Of a stretch of 42,348 nucleotides of DNA, positions 32,714-39,661 are shown piece by piece. The translations under genes were made by a program, and so were the position numbers. Under the pieces are notes generated by a model that searched no databases, had not been told where the DNA came from, and was given only the letters and a program-made list of their open reading frames with translations. Source of the stretch: Ectopseudomonas composti (GTDB lineage Bacteria; Pseudomonadota; Gammaproteobacteria; Pseudomonadales; Pseudomonadaceae); assembly GCF_900115475.1 (NCBI RefSeq), contig NZ_FOWP01000010.1, positions 171,988 to 214,335 of the forward strand, written 5' to 3'. Within the stretch, counting starts at the first letter, position 1, and each line of letters opens with the position of its first letter.

Positions 32714-32962
32714 TTAGCGCATGCGGCGCAGGACTGAGGCGACCATGCCGCCTGAAATACCGATGGCGAAGGCAAGCAAGGTGCCGCCAAAGCCCACCCC
32801 AAAAGCCTCAGGAGAAAAGCCACCGGATACGAGAATGTCGACGTATCCTGCCGCTTCGGGCGGAATCAGATAGGCCTGTTGCCAGCCAAGCAGGGAGCAA
32901 GAGAGCGAGCCGTCAGGGTGGTTCACCCAGCTCATGCACACTTGCACGGCAACGGTGCTCAT
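32714..32962 (-). CDS. Small membrane protein of the Pf-like element (possible minor coat)
   Basis: This 82-residue protein has a tryptophan- and cysteine-containing N-terminal part (MSWVNHPDGSLSCSLLGWQQ, if started at the tenth residue) and one C-terminal membrane helix (GVGFGGTLLAFAIGISGGMV) followed by the basic end ASVLRRMR. A single glycine-rich helix and a basic cytoplasmic tail are features of filamentous phage coat proteins, but there is no cleavable signal like that of the Pf1 major coat. The exact start is uncertain. A hypothetical Pf-phage protein of this size is the likely family. Confidence 0.6.
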   Translation of the reverse strand: MSTVAVQVCMSWVNHPDGSLSCSLLGWQQAYLIPPEAAGYVDILVSGGFSPEAFGVGFGGTLLAFAIGISGGMVASVLRRMR

Positions 32963-32980
32963 TCAGCGGCCCTCACACAC

Positions 32981-33059
32981 CAAGGGCTTTGCCCTTGTCA
33001 TCCCACTCTTGCCGCCGAGGGCTCGGGAGCGCGGGGTGGTGAAGCTACCCCACACTCCC
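32981..33059. promoter_or_regulatory. Two hairpins between gene blocks of the element
   Basis: CAAGGGC-TTT-GCCCTTG (32981-32997) is a perfect 7-bp stem. A second structure pairs GGGAG (33025-33029) with CTCCC (33055-33059) and, inside it, GGGGT with ACCCC. They separate the regulatory gene block from the small membrane protein genes. Either an intrinsic terminator or part of the phage origin or packaging signal is possible. Confidence 0.45.
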
Positions 33060-33088
33060 GTTGTCAGGCTGATATTCATGGTGCGCGG

Positions 33089-33487
33089 TCAAGGGTTCGC
33101 TGCGCCCGTGCTTCCGTTCGCCGGAACGGTGGAGCTGTTCCGACGAGCCGGGAGCGCGGCCCCTGACCCGGAACCATCGGCGGAATGGGTCAGGGTCATG
33201 CGGCCCAGTACGTTGCCGGAACCATGCCGGTCGCGGTACCGCATCGCCCTGATAGAGCAAATGTCGTCGAAGTAGAACTCGTTCGGGTTGCGCGTGCTGG
33301 AGCTGAGTTCGACACCCAAGAAGCACGGGGCGCCTTGCATATCCGGGGTCGGGATCAGCACGCCGACAATCTGGATGCATTGCCAGAAGGATTCCGGCTC
33401 AGCGTCCCAGGCGGTTTCAACCAGCACAGTCTTGCCGACATAGCTCAGAGCAGTGGCAGCATCGAGATGGATACGTGGCTTACGCAT
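33089..33487 (-). CDS. Unrecognised phage protein, tandem paralogue A
   Basis: This 132-residue protein begins MRKPRIHLDAATALSYVGKT and is paralogous to the next gene upstream: compare ALSYVGKTVLVETAWDAE with AIGFIGQTVLVELRWDDD, and the shared FW or LW + C-x5-VGV segments. It has a beta-rich central part (QCIQIVGVLIPTPDMQGAPC, EFYFDDICSIRAMRYRDRHG) and a low-complexity C-terminus (ALPARRNSSTVPANGS). The start at 33487 overlaps the upstream gene by eight bases. No catalytic motif is visible; an OB-like single-strand DNA-binding role would suit an inovirus, but I have no direct evidence. Confidence 0.65.
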   Translation of the reverse strand: MRKPRIHLDAATALSYVGKTVLVETAWDAEPESFWQCIQIVGVLIPTPDMQGAPCFLGVELSSSTRNPNEFYFDDICSIRAMRYRDRHGSGNVLGRMTLTHSADGSGSGAALPARRNSSTVPANGSTGAANP

Positions 33488-33821
33488 GGCTGCACTCCCC
33501 TTCCTTGGCGTGGCCCTGGAACAGGGGCGGCAGCGGCAAGCGATCCAGCACCTTGCCGGTTGCGTGACGATCACGCACGACGCGGAGGGTGTTGATGCTG
33601 TCGAAGTAGACTTCGACCGGCAGGTCTTCGCTGCCATCGAACGGCATGGTGAGGAAGTAGCCTTCTTCGAACACGCCGGGCACAGGCAGCACCACGCCGA
33701 CGACGTGATAGCAGCGCCAGAGCATTTCGTTGTCGTCGTCCCAGCGCAGTTCGACGAGCACGGTCTGGCCAATGAAGCCGATAGCGGTAACGGGATCGAA
33801 CACCAGGGCAGGCTTAGACAT
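33480..33821 (-). CDS. Unrecognised phage protein, tandem paralogue B
   Basis: This 113-residue protein starts MSKPALVFDPVTAIGFIGQT. Its core (VLVELRWDDDNEMLWRCYHV, VGVVLPVPGVFEEGYFLTMP, DLPVEVYFDSINTLRVVRDR) aligns with the downstream paralogue. The short acidic stretches and alternating hydrophobic pattern suggest a compact beta fold. It overlaps both neighbours by eight bases, as expected in a tightly packed phage operon. A tandem duplication of a small regulatory or DNA-binding protein is the simplest reading. Confidence 0.65.
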   Translation of the reverse strand: MSKPALVFDPVTAIGFIGQTVLVELRWDDDNEMLWRCYHVVGVVLPVPGVFEEGYFLTMPFDGSEDLPVEVYFDSINTLRVVRDRHATGKVLDRLPLPPLFQGHAKEGECSHA

Positions 33822-34029
33822 GGGCGTAGTCTCCTGCCTTGAATACGGTCTTGCCCTTCTCCAGATCGGCGCGGAGACGGGCAAGGTTGACCATGCGGAA
33901 GTCGGCCAGCTTCATGCTGGGGATGGTCTGGCTGTCTACCCAGTTGATGACCTCTTCGACCGTCACACCACTTAGCTCGGCGAAGGTCTTCACGCTGCAC
34001 AGGTCGAGGCTTTCGTTAGTGGCGGTCAT
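33814..34029 (-). CDS. Small helix-turn-helix protein (excisionase-like)
   Basis: This 71-residue protein, MTATNESLDLCSVKTFAELS at its start, contains a MerR/excisionase-like helix-turn-helix (CSVKTFAELSGVTVEEVINW) followed by a short wing (VDSQTIPSMKLADFRMVNLA). Inovirus and prophage excisionases look similar, as do small transcription factors. Its ATG overlaps the stop of the ribbon-helix-helix gene (ATGA). It resembles the 72-residue protein encoded at 34187-34405 (both end their HTH with a W-x-x-x-x-x-P-S-x-K pattern and MVN), so the two may be distant paralogues. Confidence 0.6.
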   Translation of the reverse strand: MTATNESLDLCSVKTFAELSGVTVEEVINWVDSQTIPSMKLADFRMVNLARLRADLEKGKTVFKAGDYAHV

Positions 34030-34190
34030 TGGTTGCCCTCCTTGGCGGCTTTGTCCTGGGCGTAGCTCGCTTCCAGGCGAATGACGACTTCCGAGTTCAT
34101 CGAACGGCGCGAGGCGAAGGCGGACTGTTCGATCTTGGCGCGCAGCTCGGGCGGTACGCGCAGCTTGAATTGCGGGTCTGTTCGGCTCAC
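34026..34190 (-). CDS. Arc-type ribbon-helix-helix DNA-binding protein (GTG start)
   Basis: This 54-residue protein starts with GTG (VSRTDPQFKLRVPPELRAKI) and continues EQSAFASRRSMNSEVVIRLE. The pattern of a strand FKLRVPPELR, helix, and RRSMNSEVVIRLE is that of Arc/Mnt repressors. The GTG overlaps the upstream stop codon by four bases (GTGA) and its own stop overlaps the next ATG (ATGA), which together fix the frame and start. It probably regulates the element's genes. Confidence 0.7.
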   Translation of the reverse strand: MSRTDPQFKLRVPPELRAKIEQSAFASRRSMNSEVVIRLEASYAQDKAAKEGNQ

Positions 34191-34405
34191 AGCGTCCACT
34201 CCTGTTCCAGTAGCTGGCGGGTCAGCAACGCCACGTTGACCATGGTGCGTTTGCCGACCTTCTGCGAAGGCAGGTAGTTACGTTCTACCCAGGTGCGTAC
34301 CACGATGGGTTCGTCGCCCATGCCGATCCACTCGGCAAACTTCTGCCACGGCATCAAGGGCGGTGCACCGTGCAGCTTTTGCGGGTCGAGACCTTCCGTA
34401 TCCAT
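34187..34405 (-). CDS. Small HTH protein, first gene of the phage operon
   Basis: This 72-residue protein begins MDTEGLDPQKLHGAPPLMPW. It contains KFAEWIGMGDEPIVVRTWVE and YLPSQKVGKRTMVNVALLTR, a pattern seen in small excisionase-like proteins of Pf phages. The start at 34405 is chosen over an in-frame ATG 14 codons upstream because that one would invade the operator region and has no ribosome-binding site. It is transcribed away from the repressor gene and is the likely first gene of the lytic-type operon. Confidence 0.6.
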   Translation of the reverse strand: MDTEGLDPQKLHGAPPLMPWQKFAEWIGMGDEPIVVRTWVERNYLPSQKVGKRTMVNVALLTRQLLEQEWTL

Positions 34406-34447
34406 AAGCTTTAATCCACTATGTTCGGCATTGATCCCACTGGACAT

Positions 34448-34509
34448 GGGAAATATTTAACCACTGAGGAATTATTTACCACCGTGGTTCGGATGGCAAA
34501 CTATTTCCC
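34448..34509. promoter_or_regulatory. Nested inverted repeats: candidate repressor operator
   Basis: Between the divergent genes, GGGAAATA (34448-34455) pairs with TATTTCCC (34502-34509), and inside them AACCAC (34459-34464) with GTGGTT (34484-34489). A smaller palindrome ACCAC-C-GTGGT spans 34478-34488. This is the layout expected of a lysogeny switch operator and overlapping promoters. Confidence 0.6.
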
Positions 34510-34525
34510 AATCGCAATTTCTTAT

Positions 34526-34792
34526 ATGACGACATCAGCAGATAGAGCCAGGCTATTACTAAGAAAACTCGGCCCGAAGAAGACCAGCGAATACGGCGGG
34601 GAATACGAGAGATGGAGAAGCGTGAGCAAAGGGATTGTCAGGGTCAGCACTGAAGAAATAGACGTGCTCGTGAAGATCTATCCGCAATACGCCCTCTGGC
34701 TGGCCAGTGGTCAGATAGCACCGGAGTCTGGTCAGACCAGCCCAGACTACGACGAAGCCAACCGAAACTTGAGCCAACCCAACGCGGGATAG
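34526..34792 (+). CDS. Probable phage repressor-type DNA-binding protein
   Basis: This 88-residue protein begins MTTSADRARLLLRKLGPKKT and continues EYGGEYERWRSVSKGIVRVS, EEIDVLVKIYPQYALWLASG and QIAPESGQTSPDYDEANRNL. The arrangement resembles small DNA-binding proteins of Pseudomonas prophages in which a helix-turn-helix surrounds the RWRSVSKG segment. The later ATG (34526) is preferred over 34487 because the latter lies inside the inverted repeats. The gene is divergent from the phage operon, the usual position of an inovirus repressor that maintains lysogeny and gives immunity. Confidence 0.6.
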   Translation: MTTSADRARLLLRKLGPKKTSEYGGEYERWRSVSKGIVRVSTEEIDVLVKIYPQYALWLASGQIAPESGQTSPDYDEANRNLSQPNAG

Positions 34793-34847
34793 CGATCACT
34801 CAGGAAGCAGCTAGGCGCTGGTACGCCCGAAAGGAGCTCGGAAAACC

Positions 34848-35315
34848 ATGAAGAAACTGATATGCGCCATCCTATGCCTGATCGCGTTCACGCAGGCAAA
34901 GGCAGCCGAGGAAGTAGCGTTCTACGTCGGACAAGCCCATGACGAATGGGCTTTCAAAGTAACAGGAAAAGGTCGAGCGCTAGTAGGAAATAGCCTTATC
35001 TATACAAGGCTCGACGAACTGCAGATCGTAAACAATCCAAAGCACTCAAAAACCAGATACATAGAGAGCGTTGAAATCACATACGGCTATAGAATCGACA
35101 GTGGAAGATGGAACTTCAAATCAACAAACAAATTCTACCCTATAAACAAAAGCCTTAAACCAGGGGAGAAAATTATGCTTGAAGACCTTGAAGCAGCCCT
35201 AGATATAGGCAACCAAAAACCAAACGACTACTGGATAGTAGTCAATGTTGAATTAAGCAAAAAAGAGTTAGTGCACGCACACTCACGACGCGACATATTC
35301 AAACAACGCCCATAA
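34848..35315 (+). CDS. Exported 155-residue protein of unknown function (cargo)
   Basis: It starts MKKLICAILCLIAFTQAKAA, a clear signal peptide with cleavage near AKA-AEE, after a good ribosome-binding site (AAAGGAG). The mature part (EEVAFYVGQAHDEWAFKVTG, SLIYTRLDELQIVNN, YIESVEITYGYRIDSGRW, YWIVVNVELSKKELVHAHSR) is beta-rich with no cysteine after the signal. The gene is strikingly AT-rich compared with the phage core and chromosome, with codons such as ATA and AAA frequent. It lies directly downstream of the repressor on the same strand and may be expressed in the lysogen. A periplasmic superinfection-exclusion protein is one possibility; nothing proves it. Confidence 0.6.
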   Translation: MKKLICAILCLIAFTQAKAAEEVAFYVGQAHDEWAFKVTGKGRALVGNSLIYTRLDELQIVNNPKHSKTRYIESVEITYGYRIDSGRWNFKSTNKFYPINKSLKPGEKIMLEDLEAALDIGNQKPNDYWIVVNVELSKKELVHAHSRRDIFKQRP

Positions 35316-35338
35316 CAGCGGAGCGTTAACGCGCCTGG

Positions 35339-36190
35339 CTACCTTTGCCTGTTAGATTTTTCTTTCTTGCTTCTGCCAACAAAATGCCAGATCACTGTAG
35401 CTATTAGCGAAGCTAGAATACCCAACAAAAAACTTATCCCCCGCTCTACCCAGATATTTTCATCGATATCTCTTCTCTGCTGAAGAAATATCGCATCAAC
35501 AACATCTTGGTTTGCGGTAACAATTGGCTCAAGTTCAGATTTTTTTGTCTCCAAGTCTTGGATAAGCGACTTGGCGGCCTCAATTTCGCTTTTCTGGCTA
35601 GAAATAAAAACAGATAAATCGTTTAGGTTTTTCTCGGTACTTCTTAGCAACTCAAATTGCTCAGAGTAACTTTGGAAGTTTGCGAGCTTTTGAGCTCGAG
35701 CTTGTTCTGATGTGTATATAAAGAAACCCAATCCAATAATAGAAAACAACGCCCCAAGAATTGAGATCATGGTTGTTGGGCGAGGAGATTTTTTGTAGCT
35801 TTTTACCCAAAACTCAACGAACGTCTCAGCGAAAGCATCAAAGCGAAGCAGGACTAGCGATTTTACAAGTCTTACAGCTTCTTCATGTTCTTCGTGAGGC
35901 GGAGCGTGATAAATTTCGAAGTAACTTTCTAAAATTTCGGCTCCAGAAGAATCCTCATTGGTCATATTAATTATACCAACGGGATATTCCCACACTTCAA
36001 ATTTCAGGTGAATTTCGTTATTGCAATAATTGCATGGCTCATCAACCTCACAGACGTACTGGGTTTCTTCACCCATAACTCTTTCAGAACCTGATTCAGC
36101 CTCAAAGCAGAAGTCATCATCATGTAGAAAGTGTTTCGCACCACACCGATCACATTTGTATGTGGCTTTACCTATTATCCCGTCGCTCAT
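35339..36190 (-). CDS. Zinc-ribbon membrane protein with periplasmic or cytosolic coiled coil (cargo)
   Basis: I do not recognise this 283-residue family. The N-terminal ~65 residues form a zinc ribbon with two CxxC pairs (Cys13/Cys16 in CDRC, Cys53/Cys56 in CNYC). A first membrane helix lies near residues 138-160 (TTMISILGALFSIIGLGFFI), a long coiled coil near 165-235 (NLNDLSVFISSQKSEIEAAK, SLIQDLETKKSELEPIV), and a second helix near 250-272 (GISFLLGILASLIATVIWHF), with a basic end. If both ends are cytosolic, the coiled coil would be periplasmic. The gene is AT-rich, in contrast to its surroundings, and is next to another membrane protein gene on the same strand. Confidence 0.65.
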   Translation of the reverse strand: MSDGIIGKATYKCDRCGAKHFLHDDDFCFEAESGSERVMGEETQYVCEVDEPCNYCNNEIHLKFEVWEYPVGIINMTNEDSSGAEILESYFEIYHAPPHEEHEEAVRLVKSLVLLRFDAFAETFVEFWVKSYKKSPRPTTMISILGALFSIIGLGFFIYTSEQARAQKLANFQSYSEQFELLRSTEKNLNDLSVFISSQKSEIEAAKSLIQDLETKKSELEPIVTANQDVVDAIFLQQRRDIDENIWVERGISFLLGILASLIATVIWHFVGRSKKEKSNRQR

Positions 36191-36284
36191 GATACTTACT
36201 ATGTATTCCTTGAAATCTAACGATTGGTTAAGGAGCGAGCTTTAGCCCGTCCCAGTGAGCGTAGCGAAGGGCTTGAACCAGTTT

Positions 36285-37043
36285 TTATATGAATACTGCA
36301 TATGTCGTGATTAATGCAGAAGCGATAGCGATGATAAAAGGGAGTTGGTAGTCGGTAAAGTATGATTCGCTCAACATGTACCTGCAACCCCCAACTAAAC
36401 GCATAATGTTGAATCTTATTATGCTGTAAGTTAAGTAATTGCGGTAAAAGCTTGGCGGGTGGCTCGAGTCATCGGAAGTTCGTAGGGCGATCCATCCAGC
36501 GCTTTCAGCCTGAGCCATATCTGAATGAAACTTCTTTATTTGTTCTTCTTTGTGCCCCTCGCGATCATTGGCGGGGTAAATATAGAATTCACACTTTCTA
36601 CGAAATGGAAAGACCACTTTGTCTCGATTTTCCGGGATTGCTACATAACGACCGCTCCAAGAATATCTAGGGTCTGCAAAGCAAACCCTCACAAAGTCCG
36701 ACTTAAGAAAGCCTGCCATTTGTCGGGCCTTCCTGCTTAGATACCTGTTTTCCCACGTATAAAGGTATTCATGGATTCTTCTATGCATGTCTTTAACATA
36801 AGTTTCTTCAAGATAATACTGTAAGTATCTCCAGAGAAAATATAAAAACAAAGCTACAAGTGAAAACCTTATTGCTTCAGGATTTTTTATGGTGATGACG
36901 GTTCCCAGGATATTTATATTTTGGATATCCGCACCACTAATAAAAAATAGTGGAAGCATTAGAGAAATAAGAAGCAGGTTCCTTCTTTGGCGTAACAAGC
37001 CATCGGAGATATCTCGGTATCGAGCTTTCCTATCGTCGGCCAT
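36285..37043 (-). CDS. Three-helix membrane protein of unknown function (cargo)
   Basis: I do not recognise this 252-residue protein. It begins MADDRKARYRDISDGLLRQR and has membrane helices near residues 21-38 (RNLLLISLMLPLFFISG), 58-78 (IRFSLVALFLYFLWRYLQYY) and 233-251 (QLPFIIAIASALITTYAVFI). Between them lies a cytosolic-looking domain of about 150 residues (LSRKARQMAGFLKSDFVRVC, FPFRRKCEFYIYPANDREGH, AQAESAGWIALRTSDDS). The gene is AT-rich and precedes the zinc-ribbon gene by 94 bases on the same strand, so the pair may form one system. A membrane-acting effector with a separate sensor is conceivable, but no toxin or nuclease motif is present. Confidence 0.65.
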   Translation of the reverse strand: MADDRKARYRDISDGLLRQRRNLLLISLMLPLFFISGADIQNINILGTVITIKNPEAIRFSLVALFLYFLWRYLQYYLEETYVKDMHRRIHEYLYTWENRYLSRKARQMAGFLKSDFVRVCFADPRYSWSGRYVAIPENRDKVVFPFRRKCEFYIYPANDREGHKEEQIKKFHSDMAQAESAGWIALRTSDDSSHPPSFYRNYLTYSIIRFNIMRLVGGCRYMLSESYFTDYQLPFIIAIASALITTYAVFI

Positions 37044-37379
37044 GAACCTTCCTATTTCATATAACTATTAATTAGGCGACATTGCTGTCTCACAACAGAC
37101 CTTGGCGATGTCGGATAACGTTCCTTGCCATGCAGTAAAGCCTTGATTCGCTTGAAGACAAGACGAAGGAACGCGACTCCAGTTTGGCGGAAAAGACAAC
37201 GCAGCCGATAAGCCAAAGCAACGTAATGGCCAGACGCTACTAGCAGGATTGAAAGCTGTCCAGACGACGTGTCGAAAAAGTGTCGAAATCACTGCAAGAG
37301 ATAGCGGAAAAATGCTGTAGCTGCTGGGCTGCAAGGCCAGAAAAGCCGGGCTTTGCGGATCACAGCGAGGGGCCGGAAA
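37044..37379. other. Gene-free right arm of the element
   Basis: These 336 bases hold no supported gene. They include the right-hand doubled GTGTCGA motif (37269-37286) and lead into attR. The promoter of the cargo gene at 37043 should lie at the left end of this region. The base composition rises in GC toward attR. Confidence 0.5.
37269..37286. promoter_or_regulatory. Candidate integrase arm site, right
   Basis: GTGTCGAAAAAGTGTCGA matches 17 of 18 bases of the motif at 30177-30194 in the same orientation. It lies about 93 bases inside attR; the left copy lies about 57 bases inside attL. Confidence 0.45.
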
Positions 37380-37405
37380 GGGTTCGATTCCCATCACCCG
37401 CTCCA
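37380..37405 (+). repeat. attR, 26-bp tRNA 3'-end repeat
   Basis: This is an exact copy of 30094-30119. It is followed by the original chromosomal terminator of the tRNA gene (37417-37447). Confidence 0.92.
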
Positions 37406-37416
37406 GACAGCCAAGC

Positions 37417-37447
37417 AAAAGCCCCGTCATCACTGACGGGGCTTTTT
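37417..37447 (+). terminator. Displaced chromosomal terminator of the tRNA-Gly gene
   Basis: GCCCCGTCA-TCAC-TGACGGGGC is followed by TTTTT. It shares GGCTTTTTCGTTTC with the terminator at the left end, so the element seems to have replaced both the tRNA tail and its terminator. Confidence 0.85.
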
Positions 37448-37583
37448 CGTTTCTTCTTTGCGCATAGCAGGGTGAACCGAGCCACGTCTCCGCCTTGGGC
37501 TGGTGAACTGAAGTTGTGACGTGACGCTGAGATGCGTACTCTTCGGCGCGGCCAAGGTGGCCTTAGTCGGAAAAGGATGTCTC

Positions 37584-37889
37584 ATGCTAAAGCGTATCTA
37601 TCGAATCTTCGCGCTAGCCGTTCTGGTGAGTGCGCTCGCCGGTTGCGGCACTCTGTTCGGGCGAAATGGCAGTTACTACGGACCCGATTACTACTCAGGC
37701 ACTGCGTACGACTTCGGCGTACTGTTCGGCTCTGACGAAGTCAATCGCGGATACTTTCCAGCCACGGCCTGGTGCTGGCTATCGGTCGTTTGCCCAGTAC
37801 TGACGATCTTTTCCCTGCCTGTGGACGCTGCTGTCGATACCGTCATGCTCCCGCATGACATCTATCAGGCGAACAAACCGATCAAGTAA
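37584..37889 (+). CDS. Small lipoprotein (YceK/YidQ-like)
   Basis: The 101-residue product begins MLKRIYRIFALAVLVSALAG with a lipobox ending at the cysteine in LAGCGT. AAGGA lies about 8 bases before the ATG. The mature protein contains YYGPDYYSGTAYDFGVLFG, FPATAWCWLSVVCPVLTIFS and LPVDAAVDTVMLPHDIYQAN. The C-terminal pattern 'SLPVDAAVDTVMLPHD' is typical of the YceK/YidQ lipoprotein family of the cell envelope, whose function is unknown. It is the first chromosomal gene right of the element. Confidence 0.75.
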   Translation: MLKRIYRIFALAVLVSALAGCGTLFGRNGSYYGPDYYSGTAYDFGVLFGSDEVNRGYFPATAWCWLSVVCPVLTIFSLPVDAAVDTVMLPHDIYQANKPIK

Positions 37890-38099
37890 CCACGGAAACG
37901 AAGAACCCCGTGCCTTCTTGCGTTGTTAGCGTGGGGAAATCCTAGCAGCTCGATGCACGGCTCTCCGCCTTGTAAAAGCCATACAAGCAAAGACCACCTC
38001 ATCATCACGCCAGCACCAGAACCACTCGCACTGTCCCCGGAACTTCTGCCACCCAACGCCACCAGAACCCTATGTGTCTTTTTCTGGAGGCCCCTGGCG

Positions 38100-39233
38100 A
38101 TGGAACAGTGGAATATCTGGCTTGAACGCGATGTCTGGCTCAACGTGGCGATTGTTCTGGTTGCGACGGCGCTTATCTACAGCGTGCTGCGTACCCTAGT
38201 GAACACCCTGCACAAGCGTCTGAAGGCCGGGTCGGCGGATCAGGAGAGCAGTTGGTCACACTTCATCGCCATGGTCATCGGCCGCACCAGCCGCCTGTTG
38301 TTGCTGGCGTTCTCCCTGCTGTTGGCGCTGCGTCTGGCGGACTTACCACTTAACTGGCAAAGCGCGCTGAGCCATACCTGGTTCGTCGCCCTGGCCTTGC
38401 AGGTAGCGCTGTGGGTCGATACTGGTGTGCGCCTGTGGTCGCGCAGCCTGGTGATGGGCAAGAGCGGCGGCAGCTACAACCCGGTGATGACCACCATCAT
38501 CAGCATCATGATTCTGATCGTGGTGTGGTCGGTGATGCTGCTGTCGATCCTGGCCAACCTGGGGGTGGATATCACCGCGTTGGTGGCCAGCCTGGGTGTC
38601 GGCGGTATCGCCGTGGCGCTGGCGGTGCAAACGGTGCTCAGCGATATGTTCGCTTCGCTATCGATTGGCGTCGACAAGCCGTTCGAGATCGGCGACTTCG
38701 TCGTGTTCGGCGAAGTCGCCGGCTCGATCGAGCATATCGGCCTGAAGACCACGCGTATTCGCAGCCTCAGCGGTGAGCAGGTGGTGTGCGCCAACGCCGA
38801 CCTACTACGGCAGATCGTGCACAACTACAAGCGCATGGATACCCGCCGCATCGTCTTCAAGTTCGGCATCAATTACGACACGCCCAGCGCCAAGGTGCGC
38901 CAAGTGGCGGAAAAGGTCGGCGATATCATCCGCGCCACGCCCAAGGCCCGCTTCGACCGTGCGCACTTTCTCGGTTTCGACGAAAGCCAGCTGACCTTCG
39001 AGGTGGTGTATATCGTGCTGACCTCGGACTACAACCAGTACATGGACATCCAGCAGGAGATCAACCTGCAGCTGCTCGACGCCCTGCGTGAGCTGGATGT
39101 GCGCTTCGCCCTGCCGCGTCGCGATCTGCGTCTGGTGGGTGAGAAGGTGCCAGTACTCAAGGTCGCCGGTTTGCCGCAGCAGGCCGAGGGTGCCGAGAGC
39201 GCCAGCGATGGGCGCCTGCCACGCTTCAGCTAG
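38100..39233 (+). CDS. MscS-family mechanosensitive ion channel
   Basis: This is a 377-residue small-conductance channel that opens under membrane tension to release solutes during hypo-osmotic shock. Four hydrophobic segments precede the pore helix (for example LNVAIVLVATALIYSVL, LLLLAFSLLLALRLADL, ILIVVWSVMLLSILANL). The pore and start of the beta domain are ALVASLGVGGIAVALAVQTV and IGDFVVFGEVAGSIEHIGLK, with TTRIRSLSGEQVVCANADLL following, all characteristic of MscS. The ATG at 38100 has GGAGG nine bases upstream; the frame is open further 5' but that region has no better start. Its length exceeds E. coli MscS (286) mainly at the N-terminus. Confidence 0.88.
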   Translation: MEQWNIWLERDVWLNVAIVLVATALIYSVLRTLVNTLHKRLKAGSADQESSWSHFIAMVIGRTSRLLLLAFSLLLALRLADLPLNWQSALSHTWFVALALQVALWVDTGVRLWSRSLVMGKSGGSYNPVMTTIISIMILIVVWSVMLLSILANLGVDITALVASLGVGGIAVALAVQTVLSDMFASLSIGVDKPFEIGDFVVFGEVAGSIEHIGLKTTRIRSLSGEQVVCANADLLRQIVHNYKRMDTRRIVFKFGINYDTPSAKVRQVAEKVGDIIRATPKARFDRAHFLGFDESQLTFEVVYIVLTSDYNQYMDIQQEINLQLLDALRELDVRFALPRRDLRLVGEKVPVLKVAGLPQQAEGAESASDGRLPRFS

Positions 39234-39661
39234 CCCAGCCTCGCAACATCAAGATGGTGAGGTGGGCGAGCGCTGGTCAGCGCCCTTCGCTCGCCTCTCC
39301 CGCAACGCCTGACGCCGTTGCGGCGAATATCGGTGCTGACGACAAAGCACATTCGTAAAATATCCACAACGGCTATCCGCAAAAAATTCCAGACAGCCTG
39401 ATTTGGCCGCATCCCTAGCCCAACGGGCCTATCGTTTATCATTTTTTACGCTCAACAGGCCTTTATCTGTTTGACATATTTTACGGCTTTGGCAGACTGC
39501 TCGCCCGTTGCGGCAGGTGGCCGTGAACCCGACACGGCGAATGCCCGCCGGGTACCGCTCGCCACGCGTGACGCGCCATGAAAACAACAATTCTGTCTGT
39601 CCAGGCGGCCTAGCGGGCATTGCCCACGCCGGACGACGGGCGAGCCACTGGTGTTCATCCC
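39234..39661. other. Intergenic region upstream of the symporter gene
   Basis: These 428 bases hold no supported gene. The middle is AT-rich (39390-39490) and contains TTGACA at 39471-39476, but no good -10 element follows at 17 bases (AGACTG). The promoter of the symporter gene should be here. Confidence 0.4.

Larger units (their letters stand above)
30094..37405. mobile_element. Integrated Pf-like filamentous phage element (about 7.3 kb), probably defective or satellite
   Basis: The element lies between exact 26-bp repeats of the tRNA-Gly 3' end. The int-rep gene pair beside tRNA-Gly is the arrangement of Pf4-type inoviruses of Pseudomonas. Small genes in overlapping minus-strand order and a divergent repressor complete the core. 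I find no Zot-like ATPase and no large adsorption protein. The distal 2.5 kb is AT-rich cargo. The element could depend on a helper inovirus for packaging. Confidence 0.85.

Noticed and set aside
33089..34000. One 303-codon frame covering several small phage genes
   Set aside because: Only its last 132 codons (from 33487) resemble the neighbouring paralogue; upstream it runs out of frame across three better-supported overlapping genes.
35339..37043. Retron, toxin-antitoxin or restriction genes in the element's cargo
   Set aside because: No reverse transcriptase, nuclease, kinase or methylase motif is visible in the cargo proteins, so no known defence system can be named.
39471..39499. Sigma-70 promoter before the symporter gene
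   Set aside because: A perfect TTGACA is present, but the -10 position reads AGACTG, too weak to call.
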